Positions 8,944-17,420 of a stretch of 64,000 nt of DNA are shown one piece after another. How positions within the stretch are numbered: the first letter of the stretch is position 1; every line of letters starts with the position of its first letter. The notes under the pieces are model-generated. The model had not been told where the DNA came from. It saw only the letters and a list, made by a program, of their open reading frames with translations, and did not search any database. This DNA is from Butyrivibrio sp. FCS014 (GTDB lineage: Bacteria > Bacillota > Clostridia > Lachnospirales > Lachnospiraceae): positions 434,001 through 498,000 of the forward strand of contig NZ_JAHA01000006.1 in NCBI RefSeq assembly GCF_000526935.1, read 5' to 3'. A program made the translations under genes and the position numbers.

Positions 8944-10788
8944 TTATCGCATTGTATAGGCAAGCCACAAAAAGTCGTGGGCCGGAACGGTCACGTTCTT
9001 GGCGGTAAACAGTCTTCTTGTCAGGAGATTCTTGTAATTGCCCTCCTCATTGATGTGGGCGAGCTCATCGTAGTCTCCGAAGTTGAAAAGACCTATGAAC
9101 TTCTCACCGCCATAGTATCTGCCGATACCAAGGACATGGTCATTGTAGGTTTCTATGATCCAGGCATCAGCGGCGCTGTTAAATACCTTATGTTCCCGTC
9201 TGATCTTTGAGAGCTTTCCTATTGCGGAAAAGAGCTGTTGCTGCCTGGTACCTTTCTTTTTCCGAAGGGCTGCGCTATCCCAGTCAAAGTCTCCCCTGTG
9301 GAGGTACCTGCTGTCACCGGCCTTTACGGGATCGTTGTGATATCCGTAATCATTGAGCTGGCCGATCTCGTCGCCGCTGTAGAGGACCGGGATTCCGCTT
9401 TGGGTCAGGAGAAAGGCGTGGAGCATGATATCAAGCTTAATGGCCCAGGCCTGCTTATTCATATCCTGCTCATACTCGGCGGCCTCGATACCGCAAAGTG
9501 AAGCGGTGGTACCGCAAAGTCTGGCATCGCCAAGGGCCGGATCGTCGTTGTAGAGCTCTCCTCTTGAGGAGGACTCGTACATGGAACCGGTAAGATAGGA
9601 GTTTAGGTACTTCTTGTGCTCAACCTGTCTTACACCGAACTGCCGGAGGAAATCGTAGTCAAGGCCCCAGCCGATATCATCATGGCAGCGCAGGTAATTA
9701 AGGAAGATATACTGCTTTGGCAGTGAGAACAGGATTCCCATCTGGTGCTTTAAAAGTCTTACATCTTTAACCGCAACCGTGTGCCAGGTGCTGGCCATGG
9801 TGGTGACGTTGTAGAGCATCTGACATTCAGGCTTTTCCAGGGTTCCGAAATAGGGAACGACCTTGGAGGGCTCCATTACAACCTCTCCCAGGAAAAGAGT
9901 GCCCGGGCAGACAATCTTCGCTGCTATATGCATCATTCTTACAAGGGTGTGGACCTGTGGAAGATTACGGCAGCTGGTGCCAATGGTCTTCCAGATGTAA
10001 GGCACCGCATCAAGTCTGATTATCCCAACGCCCTGATTGCACAGATAGAGCATGTTTGCGGTCATGTCATTGAAAACCGTGGGATTCCTATAATTAAGAT
10101 CCCATTGATATGAATAGAAGGTGGTCATTACAACTTTGCCTGCCTCACTGCACCAGGTAAAGTTACCGGGAGCAGTCTGGGGAAATACCTGGGGTACCGT
10201 CTCTTCGTAGTCATTGGGCTCGTTCCAGTCATCAAAGAAGAAGTATCTGTCCTGGAATTCCTTCTCGCCTCTTCTGGCGCGTTTTGCCCACTCATGATCC
10301 TCGCTGGTGTGATTCATTACAAAGTCAAGACACAGGCTGATGCCTCGCTCACGGCATTTTGCGGAAAGATGAGAGAGGTCCTTCATGGTTCCAAGCTGAG
10401 GCTGTACAGTCCTGAAATCGGAAACGGCATAGCCGCCGTCGCTGCGCTCTTTTGGGCTCTCCAAAAGGGGCATGAGATGGAGATAGTTCACTCCTGCCTC
10501 TTCAATATAATCAAGGTGCTCCTCCACACCCTTCAAGGTGCCGCCAAAGCAGTTGGTATACATCAGCATACCAAGCAGGTTGCCACCCTTGTACCAGTCG
10601 GGATCAGCCTCTTTTTCCGCATCCCATTTCTTAAGGGCACTGCTTCTTTTGTCATAGAAGTCTTTTAACATGGACAGAAAATACTGATATGCCTGCTCGT
10701 CGTTATAGTAAAGCTCATTGTAGAGCCACTTCAGCTCGTCCTGATATTTTGCAAGACGTTCATCGAAATCGTCGGTTCTTTTCCTCAA
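8944..10788 (-). CDS. Amylosucrase-type GH13 glycoside hydrolase
   Basis: An alpha-amylase superfamily enzyme of the amylosucrase/sucrose hydrolase group (GH13_4 type), acting on sucrose or related alpha-glucosides. The four GH13 signatures are visible: LDFVMNHT, the nucleophile in IIRLDAVPY, the acid/base in FLGEVV and the transition-state Asp in RCHDDIGWG. An N-terminal helical domain of about 90 residues is typical of amylosucrases (family about 630 residues). No signal peptide is seen, so it is cytoplasmic. The start chosen is TTG at 10788 with CGGAGG nine bases upstream. A longer frame from TTG at 10827 lacks a ribosome site. Whether it transfers glucose to glucan or only hydrolyses sucrose cannot be read from the sequence. 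It is divergent from a sugar-binding-domain/GGDEF gene and followed by capA. Confidence 0.85.
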   Translation of the reverse strand: MRKRTDDFDERLAKYQDELKWLYNELYYNDEQAYQYFLSMLKDFYDKRSSALKKWDAEKEADPDWYKGGNLLGMLMYTNCFGGTLKGVEEHLDYIEEAGVNYLHLMPLLESPKERSDGGYAVSDFRTVQPQLGTMKDLSHLSAKCRERGISLCLDFVMNHTSEDHEWAKRARRGEKEFQDRYFFFDDWNEPNDYEETVPQVFPQTAPGNFTWCSEAGKVVMTTFYSYQWDLNYRNPTVFNDMTANMLYLCNQGVGIIRLDAVPYIWKTIGTSCRNLPQVHTLVRMMHIAAKIVCPGTLFLGEVVMEPSKVVPYFGTLEKPECQMLYNVTTMASTWHTVAVKDVRLLKHQMGILFSLPKQYIFLNYLRCHDDIGWGLDYDFLRQFGVRQVEHKKYLNSYLTGSMYESSSRGELYNDDPALGDARLCGTTASLCGIEAAEYEQDMNKQAWAIKLDIMLHAFLLTQSGIPVLYSGDEIGQLNDYGYHNDPVKAGDSRYLHRGDFDWDSAALRKKKGTRQQQLFSAIGKLSKIRREHKVFNSAADAWIIETYNDHVLGIGRYYGGEKFIGLFNFGDYDELAHINEEGNYKNLLTRRLFTAKNVTVPAHDFLWLAYTMR

Positions 10789-10976
10789 ATCAATAATCCT
10801 CCGTGGTGACAAAATAAATTTAAGCAAATATTGCCACTATTATTTTATCAAAAATTAAGGTGTCGGGGGAGTTTCATTTTGAAAAGCCAAATTATCTAAA
10901 ATTAGTATAAAAATTCATTTTATCCAATACAAATACGTACGTCGCTGTAGTATTCTAAAACAAAGAGATTCATACT
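10789..10976. promoter_or_regulatory. Divergent promoter region, GH13 / PBP-GGDEF genes
   Basis: An AT-rich intergenic region that must hold the promoters of both divergent genes. On the minus strand a TAAAAT-like -10 lies near 10845-10850. I could not place either -35 element with confidence and saw no clear palindrome. The shared region is the basis for proposing joint regulation. Confidence 0.4.
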
Positions 10977-12878
10977 TTGGTGTTGAATATGAGCAGGTCG
11001 AAAAAGATTATCGCCTTCATGGGCGGAATGATCGATGAAGAGAAGAACTGCTATTTCATCCGTGCGATGGAGCAGCAGTGTAGAAAAAACGGCTATCTGA
11101 TGATCGTCTTTGGGTTTTCCGAGACCACTTTCAGTGATCAGGACAGGAACAACTGTGAGATGAAGCTGATTCAGATGGCTGGTTTGCTTGACCTTAAAGC
11201 TATAATCATGCACCTTGAGTTCATCAAGAACGACTATCTTATAGAAGCTTTCAAGAATTTGGCCAGGGAGAAGGGCATTCCCATTGTCGCCATGGAGCGC
11301 AACACTGAAGGCTGTCTTAATATTTCCATGCGCTATAAAAACGGCTTTGAGGAAATGGTCCGCCACGTGGTGGAGTTTCACGGATGCCGCAAAGTCAATA
11401 TGATGGCGGGCCTTAGGGGAGATCATTTCTCCGAGACCAGGATAGAAGCCTATAAGACGGTCCTTCAGGAAAACGGGATTCCCATTGAGGAAAAGAGAAT
11501 CGGCTATGGCGATTTCTGGGACAGGCCCGCAAGGGCAGCCACCAGGAAGTTCCTTGAGGACGGAGATGTGCCGGAGGCGATAGTCTGCGCCAATGACAAC
11601 ATGGCAATTGCGGTCAGCGACGAGCTTCAGAAACTTGGCTACAAGGTGCCGGAAGATGTGATCGTTACAGGCTTTGACGGAGTTAACAAGTGCCTTTTCA
11701 AGCAGCCTTCAATCTCCACGGTTGCCCCTGATTACATGAAAGAGGCTTATCAGATAATTGAAATGATTAAATATAACGAGGGTAATCCCCTGGCGGAGGG
11801 CCATGACAAGGTGGATTTCCTTCTGAGGCTAAGGGGCTCCTGCGGATGTAACAGGTCCTGGGATACTCTTTCTTCGGAGAATATCAAGAACCTCTCTGAA
11901 TATTATGACGATGTGAACTGGGCGGTTACCAGCGTTAACTCGCTGTTTTCCCAGGCGGCGATCCTTGAGACTTTGACGGATTTGTCCAAATCCATAGAGG
12001 AGACGCTGTGGCTCTGGAAGAGGGATTTCCAGTTTGCTGCGGTTTATTCGGATCTTCTTCGGGATGAGATAGAGGATCTTGGTCCCGGGAAGTACACTCC
12101 GTTTTTCTGCTACAGGGATGGCGAGGCAACGGGAATCGGACAGCCCTACAATGAGGATGTCTTTTTCCCTGATTTCGAGAGCTTCATAGAAAGCGGCAAT
12201 ATACATGTAATGATCGTTAAGCTCCTTCATTCCGGAAACAGGATTTTCGGTTATATGGTGGAGGGTGCGGAGGATACCAATGACCGGGATGTCAGAAGGT
12301 GCGAGGAATTTGGCATGTTCATTTCTTCCGCCATCAATATCGTTGCGGCCAACAGGAATCTGATCCGCATGCACAGGGAGATAGCGGAGGCGTCCCTTAA
12401 GGATTACCTGACGGGAATCTTTAACAGGAGGGGATTTTTCGGAGAACTGGAGCGCCTCATAACCATGGCGCCCAGCAGAGGAATGTATCTGACCGTCTTT
12501 TCCATAGATATGGACGGACTTAAGCGTATAAACGACGATTTCGGCCATGCGGACGGCGATTTTGCGATCCAGTGCATGGCGGAGGCTATCCACCACGTGG
12601 CTTCCCGAAACGGCATCAGTGCCAGATACGGAGGTGACGAATTCGCCTGCGCGATGATCACTGAGAATCCAATCTATCTTTCAGCGGATACCTTCAGAGA
12701 CCGCGTAGCGGCCTATCTTGCCGGAAGACCGGATGTGGCGGATAAAGACTATGTGATAACCGCCAGTGTCGGAAGCGCCATGGCGCTGATAGATGACAGG
12801 CTGAACATTGAGCAGCTTATAAAGGAAGCCGACGATGCCATGTACGAAGACAAAAGGCTCAAGAATAGCCGAAAGTGA
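10977..12878 (+). CDS. Cytoplasmic LacI-type ligand-binding domain fused to GGDEF diguanylate cyclase
   Basis: Residues about 5-290 are a periplasmic-binding-protein-like fold of LacI-regulator type: opening strand KKIIAFMGGMI, then PEAIVCANDNMAIAVSDEL and VIVTGFDGV, which are hallmark core segments. The DNA-binding helix-turn-helix that normally precedes it is absent, as is any signal peptide. A linker domain (about 300-460) leads to a GGDEF domain with RYGGDEF near residue 552. The I-site position reads SRNG, so RxxD is missing. The architecture implies cyclic-di-GMP synthesis controlled by a cytoplasmic ligand, likely a sugar. The start is TTG at 10977 (AAAGAG upstream). GTG 10980 or ATG 10989 are alternatives. 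Confidence 0.85.
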   Translation: MVLNMSRSKKIIAFMGGMIDEEKNCYFIRAMEQQCRKNGYLMIVFGFSETTFSDQDRNNCEMKLIQMAGLLDLKAIIMHLEFIKNDYLIEAFKNLAREKGIPIVAMERNTEGCLNISMRYKNGFEEMVRHVVEFHGCRKVNMMAGLRGDHFSETRIEAYKTVLQENGIPIEEKRIGYGDFWDRPARAATRKFLEDGDVPEAIVCANDNMAIAVSDELQKLGYKVPEDVIVTGFDGVNKCLFKQPSISTVAPDYMKEAYQIIEMIKYNEGNPLAEGHDKVDFLLRLRGSCGCNRSWDTLSSENIKNLSEYYDDVNWAVTSVNSLFSQAAILETLTDLSKSIEETLWLWKRDFQFAAVYSDLLRDEIEDLGPGKYTPFFCYRDGEATGIGQPYNEDVFFPDFESFIESGNIHVMIVKLLHSGNRIFGYMVEGAEDTNDRDVRRCEEFGMFISSAINIVAANRNLIRMHREIAEASLKDYLTGIFNRRGFFGELERLITMAPSRGMYLTVFSIDMDGLKRINDDFGHADGDFAIQCMAEAIHHVASRNGISARYGGDEFACAMITENPIYLSADTFRDRVAAYLAGRPDVADKDYVITASVGSAMALIDDRLNIEQLIKEADDAMYEDKRLKNSRK

Positions 12879-12890
12879 GCGGTGGGGGCA

Positions 12891-13030
12891 TACTAATCAT
12901 GGCGGGCGCAGACTGATCTGCAGGTTGTATAATTGAATATAAGGGATATTTGCGGCGGACTTACAAGATTTCGATGATTTCGAAAAGGTGAGTCCGCCGC
13001 ATTTGTCTGAGATGGGGCGATGCGGCGGTG
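12891..13030 (-). repeat. Structured dispersed intergenic element, copy 1
   Basis: Read on the minus strand, this matches 23764-23900 on the plus strand over about 135 nt at roughly 70-80% identity, including ACAGACAAATGCG-like, ATCATCGAAATC and ATCAGTCT blocks. Its stem CCGCCGCA/TGCGGCGG corresponds to CCGACGCA/TGCGTCGG in the other copy, a compensatory base-pair change. A third arm, CCGCCGC near 12952-12958 (plus-strand reading GCGGCGG), can compete for the same partner. Confidence 0.7.
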
Positions 13031-13086
13031 TTTTGCCCTCGCCACCCGCGACCGATTACCTTCCTCTAATTTGCCAAAATGGGATG

Positions 13087-13124
13087 TTGACTTTTTATAC
13101 CAAGGTGATATCATAATGATATCA
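13087..13124 (+). promoter_or_regulatory. Promoter with palindromic operator before SPFH operon
   Basis: TTGACT (13087-13092) lies upstream of TATCAT (13109-13114, 16-bp spacer) or CATAAT (13112-13117). The -10 area is covered by a perfect palindrome, TGATATCAT-A-ATGATATCA at 13106-13124. Its position means a bound regulator would block RNA polymerase. The regulator is unknown. The small ribbon-helix-helix protein in the same operon is a candidate autoregulator. Confidence 0.55.
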
Positions 13125-13172
13125 AATAGATAAACAAAAGATTTTCATAGACAAACAACGGAGGTAATTGTC

Positions 13173-14213
13173 ATGAACGAGAACATTAAAGAGAAAGAAA
13201 TGCGCGGACACAAGAACGGAATGGCAGCACTTATACTGATCACAGTATCATATATTGTTGCAATAGCACTTCTGATCTACGGAGGATCATCAGAGGGCCC
13301 TGTAGGATCAATCATCTTCACAGTTGCAATCATCTACGTTTGTGTAGGCTGGGTATTATATCTTGGACTTAAGGTCCTTAAGCCCGGCGAAGCACTTGTT
13401 CTTACACTGTTTGGTAAATATGTGGGAACCTTAAAGGGCGACGGATTCTTCTTTGTGAATCCCTTCTGCATCGCAGTTAACCCCGCAGCAGACACCAAGC
13501 TCGGACAGAGCGGTGACATCACAGACAACGGCAAGAGCAAGTTCGCAACAGCCCTTACAGGCGGAGGAAACGTAGCAATTGATACTTCTTCCATGAAGAA
13601 CAAGAAGATCTCCCTTAAGGTCATGACTCTCAGCAACAGCAAGCAGAAGGTTAACGATATCCTTGGTAATCCCGTAGAGATTGCAGTTGCCGTTATGTGG
13701 AAGGTTACAGATACTGCAAAGGCAGTGTTCTCAGTAGATAACTACAAGGAATACCTTTCACTCCAGTGCGATACCGCAGTCAGAAACGTAGTTAAGCTCT
13801 ATCCTTACGACGTAACGGAGAACGTTGACACCACAGGCGACGGACAGGCCGATGACGGCAGCCTTCGCGGCTCAACAGAGCTTGTTGCAAACCGCATCAT
13901 GGAAGAGATTCAGAACAAGGTATCAGACGCAGGTATCGAGATCGTTGATGCAAGGATCACATATCTTGCCTATGCTCCGGAGATCGCAGCAGCAATGCTC
14001 CAGAGACAGCAGGCCGCAGCAGTAGTCGATGCCAGAAAGCTCATCGTTGACGGCGCCGTAGGCATGGTAGAACTTGCCCTGGAACGCCTTAATGAAAAAG
14101 AGCTGGTGCAGCTGGATGAGGAGCGCAAGGCAGCCATGGTTTCAAACCTCCTCGTAGTCCTTTGCGGCAACCACGACGCACAGCCCATAGTTAATTCAGG
14201 AAGTCTTTACTGA
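13173..14213 (+). CDS. SPFH/Band 7 domain membrane protein
   Basis: Two hydrophobic segments (about 18-41 and 46-66) are followed by an SPFH domain beginning at LKPGEALVLTLFGKYVGTLKGDG, the family's usual opening. The C-terminal part holds the helical ARITYLAYAPEIAAAML-type segment and an AVVDARKLIVDG stretch typical of flotillin-like scaffolds. Such proteins form oligomeric membrane platforms. The ATG at 13173 has ACGGAGG nine bases upstream. Its stop overlaps the next gene's start (TGATG), so it is translationally coupled to the ribbon-helix-helix protein. Confidence 0.85.
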   Translation: MNENIKEKEMRGHKNGMAALILITVSYIVAIALLIYGGSSEGPVGSIIFTVAIIYVCVGWVLYLGLKVLKPGEALVLTLFGKYVGTLKGDGFFFVNPFCIAVNPAADTKLGQSGDITDNGKSKFATALTGGGNVAIDTSSMKNKKISLKVMTLSNSKQKVNDILGNPVEIAVAVMWKVTDTAKAVFSVDNYKEYLSLQCDTAVRNVVKLYPYDVTENVDTTGDGQADDGSLRGSTELVANRIMEEIQNKVSDAGIEIVDARITYLAYAPEIAAAMLQRQQAAAVVDARKLIVDGAVGMVELALERLNEKELVQLDEERKAAMVSNLLVVLCGNHDAQPIVNSGSLY

Positions 14214-14410
14214 TGGCAGAGAAGAAACAGGTTCCTCTTCGCCTGAACGAGAAGTTATACAATGCCATCGCTGCCTGGGCAGAAGATGACTTTCGCTCAG
14301 TGAACGGACAGATCGAATACCTGCTGACGGAATGCGTCAAGCAGAGGAAAAAGGACGGCAAATATGTTTCGGAGACTCTTGATGAGTCTCCGGAATTTGA
14401 CATTAAATAA
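14213..14410 (+). CDS. Small ribbon-helix-helix (Arc-like) protein
   Basis: 65 residues. The opening QVPLRLNEKLYNAIAAWA is a beta strand followed by helix, as in Arc/MetJ-type ribbon-helix-helix DNA-binding proteins, then a second helix with VNGQIEYLLTECV. It overlaps the SPFH stop by one base, so it is co-translated with it. It may bind the palindrome in front of the operon, but that is inference. A pure SPFH partner role is the alternative. Confidence 0.7.
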   Translation: MAEKKQVPLRLNEKLYNAIAAWAEDDFRSVNGQIEYLLTECVKQRKKDGKYVSETLDESPEFDIK

Positions 14411-14440
14411 TTGGGAAAAGATATCCCGAAGGAGAAAGGT

Positions 14441-15262
14441 ATGATCCAGACAATAAGTTCATTATCCATAGCCGTGATGGTTTTAGCAGTGGTTTTTTCC
14501 ATCCTGCTTCCTGTTGGACTTTTTATTTATTACAGGAAAAAAGGCGCCGACATCCCTCCATTTTTCATCGGATGCGCAGTGATGCTTCTTTTTGCATTTA
14601 TCATTGAGTCGCTAGTCCATCAGGTGGTTCTGAATATGTCCCCTGTAGGAGAGGTGATAATCAATAACGTAGCTCTGTATGCACTGTACGGCGGTCTTAT
14701 GGCGGGTCTTTTCGAAGAGACCGGAAGATTTGTGGCCTTTAAGACTGTTCTGAAGAAGTACAGGGGAAAAGATATCAATGCCCTTATGTATGGCGCCGGC
14801 CATGGCGGATTTGAGGTCATTGTGGTTCTTGGCATTACCATGATCGGCAACATATATCTTTCGGTTATGGCAAACACCGGTGCATTATCCCTACTTACGG
14901 CCAATGCCCCTGCTGAGGCGGCCGCAACCCTTCAGACCCAGATCGATGCCCTGGCAGCGATTGCTCCCGCCACCTTCCTTCTTGGAATGATTGAGAGAGT
15001 ATCTGCTGTGATCGCTCACCTTTCCTTCTCGGTTCTGGTTTGGTTTGCAGTTAAAAAAGGCAAGACGATCCTTTACCCTGTTGCGATACTGCTTCACGCC
15101 CTGCTTGATTTCGCTACAGTCATGATCTACAGGTCAGAAATGGCACATGCAGAGATTGTGACCGAGATCGTTATCTTTATAATTGTGGTCATATTCGCTG
15201 TTTTTGCACGCATTATATGGAACAGGGAAAAAGATACAGCGGCTGAGCCGGTAGAAATGTAA
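14441..15262 (+). CDS. YhfC-family intramembrane metalloprotease-like protein
   Basis: A 273-residue multi-pass membrane protein with seven or eight hydrophobic segments. The motif GLFEETGRFVAF (EExxR type) and the later GAGHGGFE and HALLDF histidines match the CPBP/Rce1-like YhfC family of putative intramembrane proteases. The start chosen is ATG 14441 because GAAGGAG lies seven bases before it. The longer TTG frame from 14411 has no ribosome site and starts right at the previous stop. It is third in the SPFH operon, so it may act on or with the SPFH membrane platform. Confidence 0.75.
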   Translation: MIQTISSLSIAVMVLAVVFSILLPVGLFIYYRKKGADIPPFFIGCAVMLLFAFIIESLVHQVVLNMSPVGEVIINNVALYALYGGLMAGLFEETGRFVAFKTVLKKYRGKDINALMYGAGHGGFEVIVVLGITMIGNIYLSVMANTGALSLLTANAPAEAAATLQTQIDALAAIAPATFLLGMIERVSAVIAHLSFSVLVWFAVKKGKTILYPVAILLHALLDFATVMIYRSEMAHAEIVTEIVIFIIVVIFAVFARIIWNREKDTAAEPVEM

Positions 15263-15353
15263 ATGAAATAAAGTCTCAATTTTGATGTTTAAAAATTGAA
15301 AAAATAGTGTATAATGTCTCTGATAACTAAGAGTTTTTTCACGGAGATAAGTT

Positions 15354-15809
15354 ATGGATACAAATAATAACGAAGTTGTTATTGCTGCAGAGGAAGCGGC
15401 AATACAGCCTGCAAGCGATCATGAAGTAGTTGATATGCTTACTGAGATCCGGGACATGACCAAAAGAGAACTTATATGGCAGAGAATCAGTTCCTCAGCC
15501 GTGCTCATTCTTGTTATAACACTGATAATCGTAGGAGTTAACGTTATTCCAAAGGTTGTGGTTGCTGTTCAGAATGTCAGCCAGGTTGCAGAGGTGGCTA
15601 TCGATTCTCTCCACGAGATAGATATAATGGTTTCGGATGTTACCAATACAAGCCAGAATGTCAATAAGGTCATCGAGGACAACGCGGTTCCTCTTGCGGA
15701 TGCGGTGGACAACATGTCCAATGTTGATTACGAAGGCCTCAACAAAGCTATTGCAGACCTTCAGGACACAGTGGGTCCCATGGCTAATTTTTTCAATAGA
15801 TTCAGGTAA
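15354..15809 (+). CDS. Small single-pass membrane protein, unknown
   Basis: Not recognised as a named family. It has about 40 cytoplasmic residues, one strong transmembrane helix (SAVLILVITLIIVGVNVI) and then about 90 residues of helical heptad-like sequence. That stretch is rich in V, I, D and N and resembles the extracytoplasmic helices of DUF948-like or methyl-accepting-type proteins. ACGGAG precedes the ATG. A TATAAT box at 15310-15315 upstream gives a plausible promoter, though no good -35 is seen. It lies 14 bases before the next small gene. Confidence 0.6.
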   Translation: MDTNNNEVVIAAEEAAIQPASDHEVVDMLTEIRDMTKRELIWQRISSSAVLILVITLIIVGVNVIPKVVVAVQNVSQVAEVAIDSLHEIDIMVSDVTNTSQNVNKVIEDNAVPLADAVDNMSNVDYEGLNKAIADLQDTVGPMANFFNRFR

Positions 15810-15823
15810 AGCGAACAGTTTAT

Positions 15824-16135
15824 ATGGAAATAGAACCTTCAAGTTTTTTTAATCTCAAGCACTATGAATACGGAGAAGCCTACTTTGGAAGCCACAAGGG
15901 AATGCGCTACAGACTGGCAAGAGAACCCCTTGAGAACGTGGTTTTCGTTAAGGCCGAGGAGAGGAAGCCCGCAACACTTATGGCAACCGTCTGGCCGGAA
16001 CCCTATTCATATGCAGCCACTGACAAGGCACTGATGACCAGTAAGACCTTCGAGATCTCCGATGAGGGCTTTGCAGAAGCCATTAAGTGGATCAACGACC
16101 AGTACGAGACCAGGATAGATATGTGGTCGCTGTAA
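15824..16135 (+). CDS. Small conserved-looking protein, unknown
   Basis: 103 residues with no signal peptide or membrane segment. It is an alpha/beta protein rich in aromatic residues (HYEYGEAYF, ATVWPEPYSY) ending in a helix, KWINDQYETR. I do not recognise a family. It follows the single-pass membrane protein by 14 bases and precedes a strong terminator, so it is probably the last gene of that transcript. No evident ribosome site is visible beyond a weak purine stretch. Confidence 0.5.
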   Translation: MEIEPSSFFNLKHYEYGEAYFGSHKGMRYRLAREPLENVVFVKAEERKPATLMATVWPEPYSYAATDKALMTSKTFEISDEGFAEAIKWINDQYETRIDMWSL

Positions 16136-16172
16136 TTTTTTACTAAAAAAAGGAAAATAAAAAAAGGAAATT

Positions 16173-16210
16173 AAGGTCCCATGTCGAATAATTACGGTAT
16201 GGGACCTTTT
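16173..16210 (+). terminator. Intrinsic terminator
   Basis: AAGGTCCCAT and ATGGGACCTTTT form a ten-pair stem ending in a T run, closing the 15.3-16.1 kb transcript. The A-rich flank upstream could also let it act in reverse. Confidence 0.75.
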
Positions 16211-16228
16211 GCGTGCTAAAGCAGAGCC

Positions 16229-16326
16229 ATGAAATCACAAGTGCATGCATGCTTGCATGCGAATGCGGTTGTGATTATATGGCGAGCTACACGAACGAGA
16301 AAATGTTTACATTTTCGAGTTTGTGT
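16229..16326. repeat. Nested palindromic element before dgt
   Basis: A first inverted repeat pairs ATCACAA with TTGTGAT around GCATGCATGCTTGCATGC, which is itself self-complementary. A second long hairpin at 16289-16326 pairs ACACGAAC-GAGAAAATGT with ACATTTTC-GAGTTTGTGT. Neither has a T run. Two adjoining palindromes of this size suggest a dispersed palindromic element or a leader RNA structure. Confidence 0.55.
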
Positions 16327-16361
16327 CTGATTTAGCCGCAACTATAAGAAAGAAGACGACA

Positions 16362-17372
16362 TTGAAAATCCGCGAACAACTCGAAGAGAGAGAAACCAGA
16401 ATCTTAAGTAAACATGCTACTCTCAGCATGAATTCCAGGGGAAGAGAAAAAGAAGAAGAGGCTTGCGACATAAGGCCTTGTTTCCAGAGAGACCGCGACA
16501 GGATCCTATATTCCAAATCCTTTAGAAGGCTCAAGGACAAGACCCAGGTCTTTTTGTCCCCTGACGGTGACCATTACAGGACACGTATGACTCATACACT
16601 GGAGGTTTCCCAGAACGCCAGGACTATAGCGAAGGCTCTTTTGCTGAATGAGGATCTGGCTGAGGCCATTGCACTGGGGCACGATCTTGGTCACACACCC
16701 TTCGGCCATGCCGGGGAGAGGGCGCTTAACGCCGTTTGTCCCGAGGGATTTCGGCACAACGAGCAGAGCCGCAGGATCGTAGAGAAGCTTGAGAACTACG
16801 GCCGTGGCCTTAATCTTACCTGGGAGGTGAGGGACGGCATATTGAATCACGAGATGAATCTTATGCCGGGAACCCTTGAAGGCAAGGTAGTAAGGCTCTC
16901 CGACAAGATTGCCTACATGCATCACGACATGGACGACGCCATAAGAGGCGGCATCATCACGGAGAAGGACGTTCCCGAGGATCTTTCCAGGGTCATCGGT
17001 CACACCAACGGAGAGTGGCTTGACACCTTTATCCATGACATCATCGCAACCAGCATGGATACCGATGACATCAGAATGTCCGACGAGGTGTACGATGCTT
17101 TCCACAAGCTTCGTTCCTTCATGTTTGAGAGAGTTTATACAAACCCCATAGCCAAGGGCCAGGAGGGCAAGGTTGAGGAGATGATCAAGATCCTTTACGG
17201 ATATTACCTTGATCATGTGGATAGCCTTCCCAATTATCTTAAGGACCTTATGAACAGGGGCGAGTCCTCGAAGGAGAGGATCGTGTGCGACTACGTCAGC
17301 TCAATGACTGACAGATACGCGGTGGCGGTGTTTGAGGAGGTCTATATACCGCGTTCCTGGACGGTTTTGTAA
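16362..17372 (+). CDS. dgt: dGTP triphosphohydrolase (HD superfamily)
   Basis: Hydrolyses dGTP to deoxyguanosine and triphosphate. HD-domain metal ligands are visible: histidine in RTRMTHTLEVSQ, the HD pair in ALGHDLGHTPFGHAGE, and a later Asp. It lacks the long insert of proteobacterial dGTPase and matches the Gram-positive type of about 335 residues. The start is uncertain. I prefer TTG at 16362, which gives the family-like MKIREQLEERE with a weak AGAAAG ribosome site. GTG at 16323 would add 13 residues and lies inside a hairpin. It precedes dnaG by 48 bases, the usual dgt-dnaG-rpoD order in Lachnospiraceae-like genomes. Confidence 0.9.
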   Translation: MKIREQLEERETRILSKHATLSMNSRGREKEEEACDIRPCFQRDRDRILYSKSFRRLKDKTQVFLSPDGDHYRTRMTHTLEVSQNARTIAKALLLNEDLAEAIALGHDLGHTPFGHAGERALNAVCPEGFRHNEQSRRIVEKLENYGRGLNLTWEVRDGILNHEMNLMPGTLEGKVVRLSDKIAYMHHDMDDAIRGGIITEKDVPEDLSRVIGHTNGEWLDTFIHDIIATSMDTDDIRMSDEVYDAFHKLRSFMFERVYTNPIAKGQEGKVEEMIKILYGYYLDHVDSLPNYLKDLMNRGESSKERIVCDYVSSMTDRYAVAVFEEVYIPRSWTVL

Positions 17373-17420
17373 CGGGGGATCATTACATATATTTATTAAC
17401 AACGAAATGGGGAAAATAAA

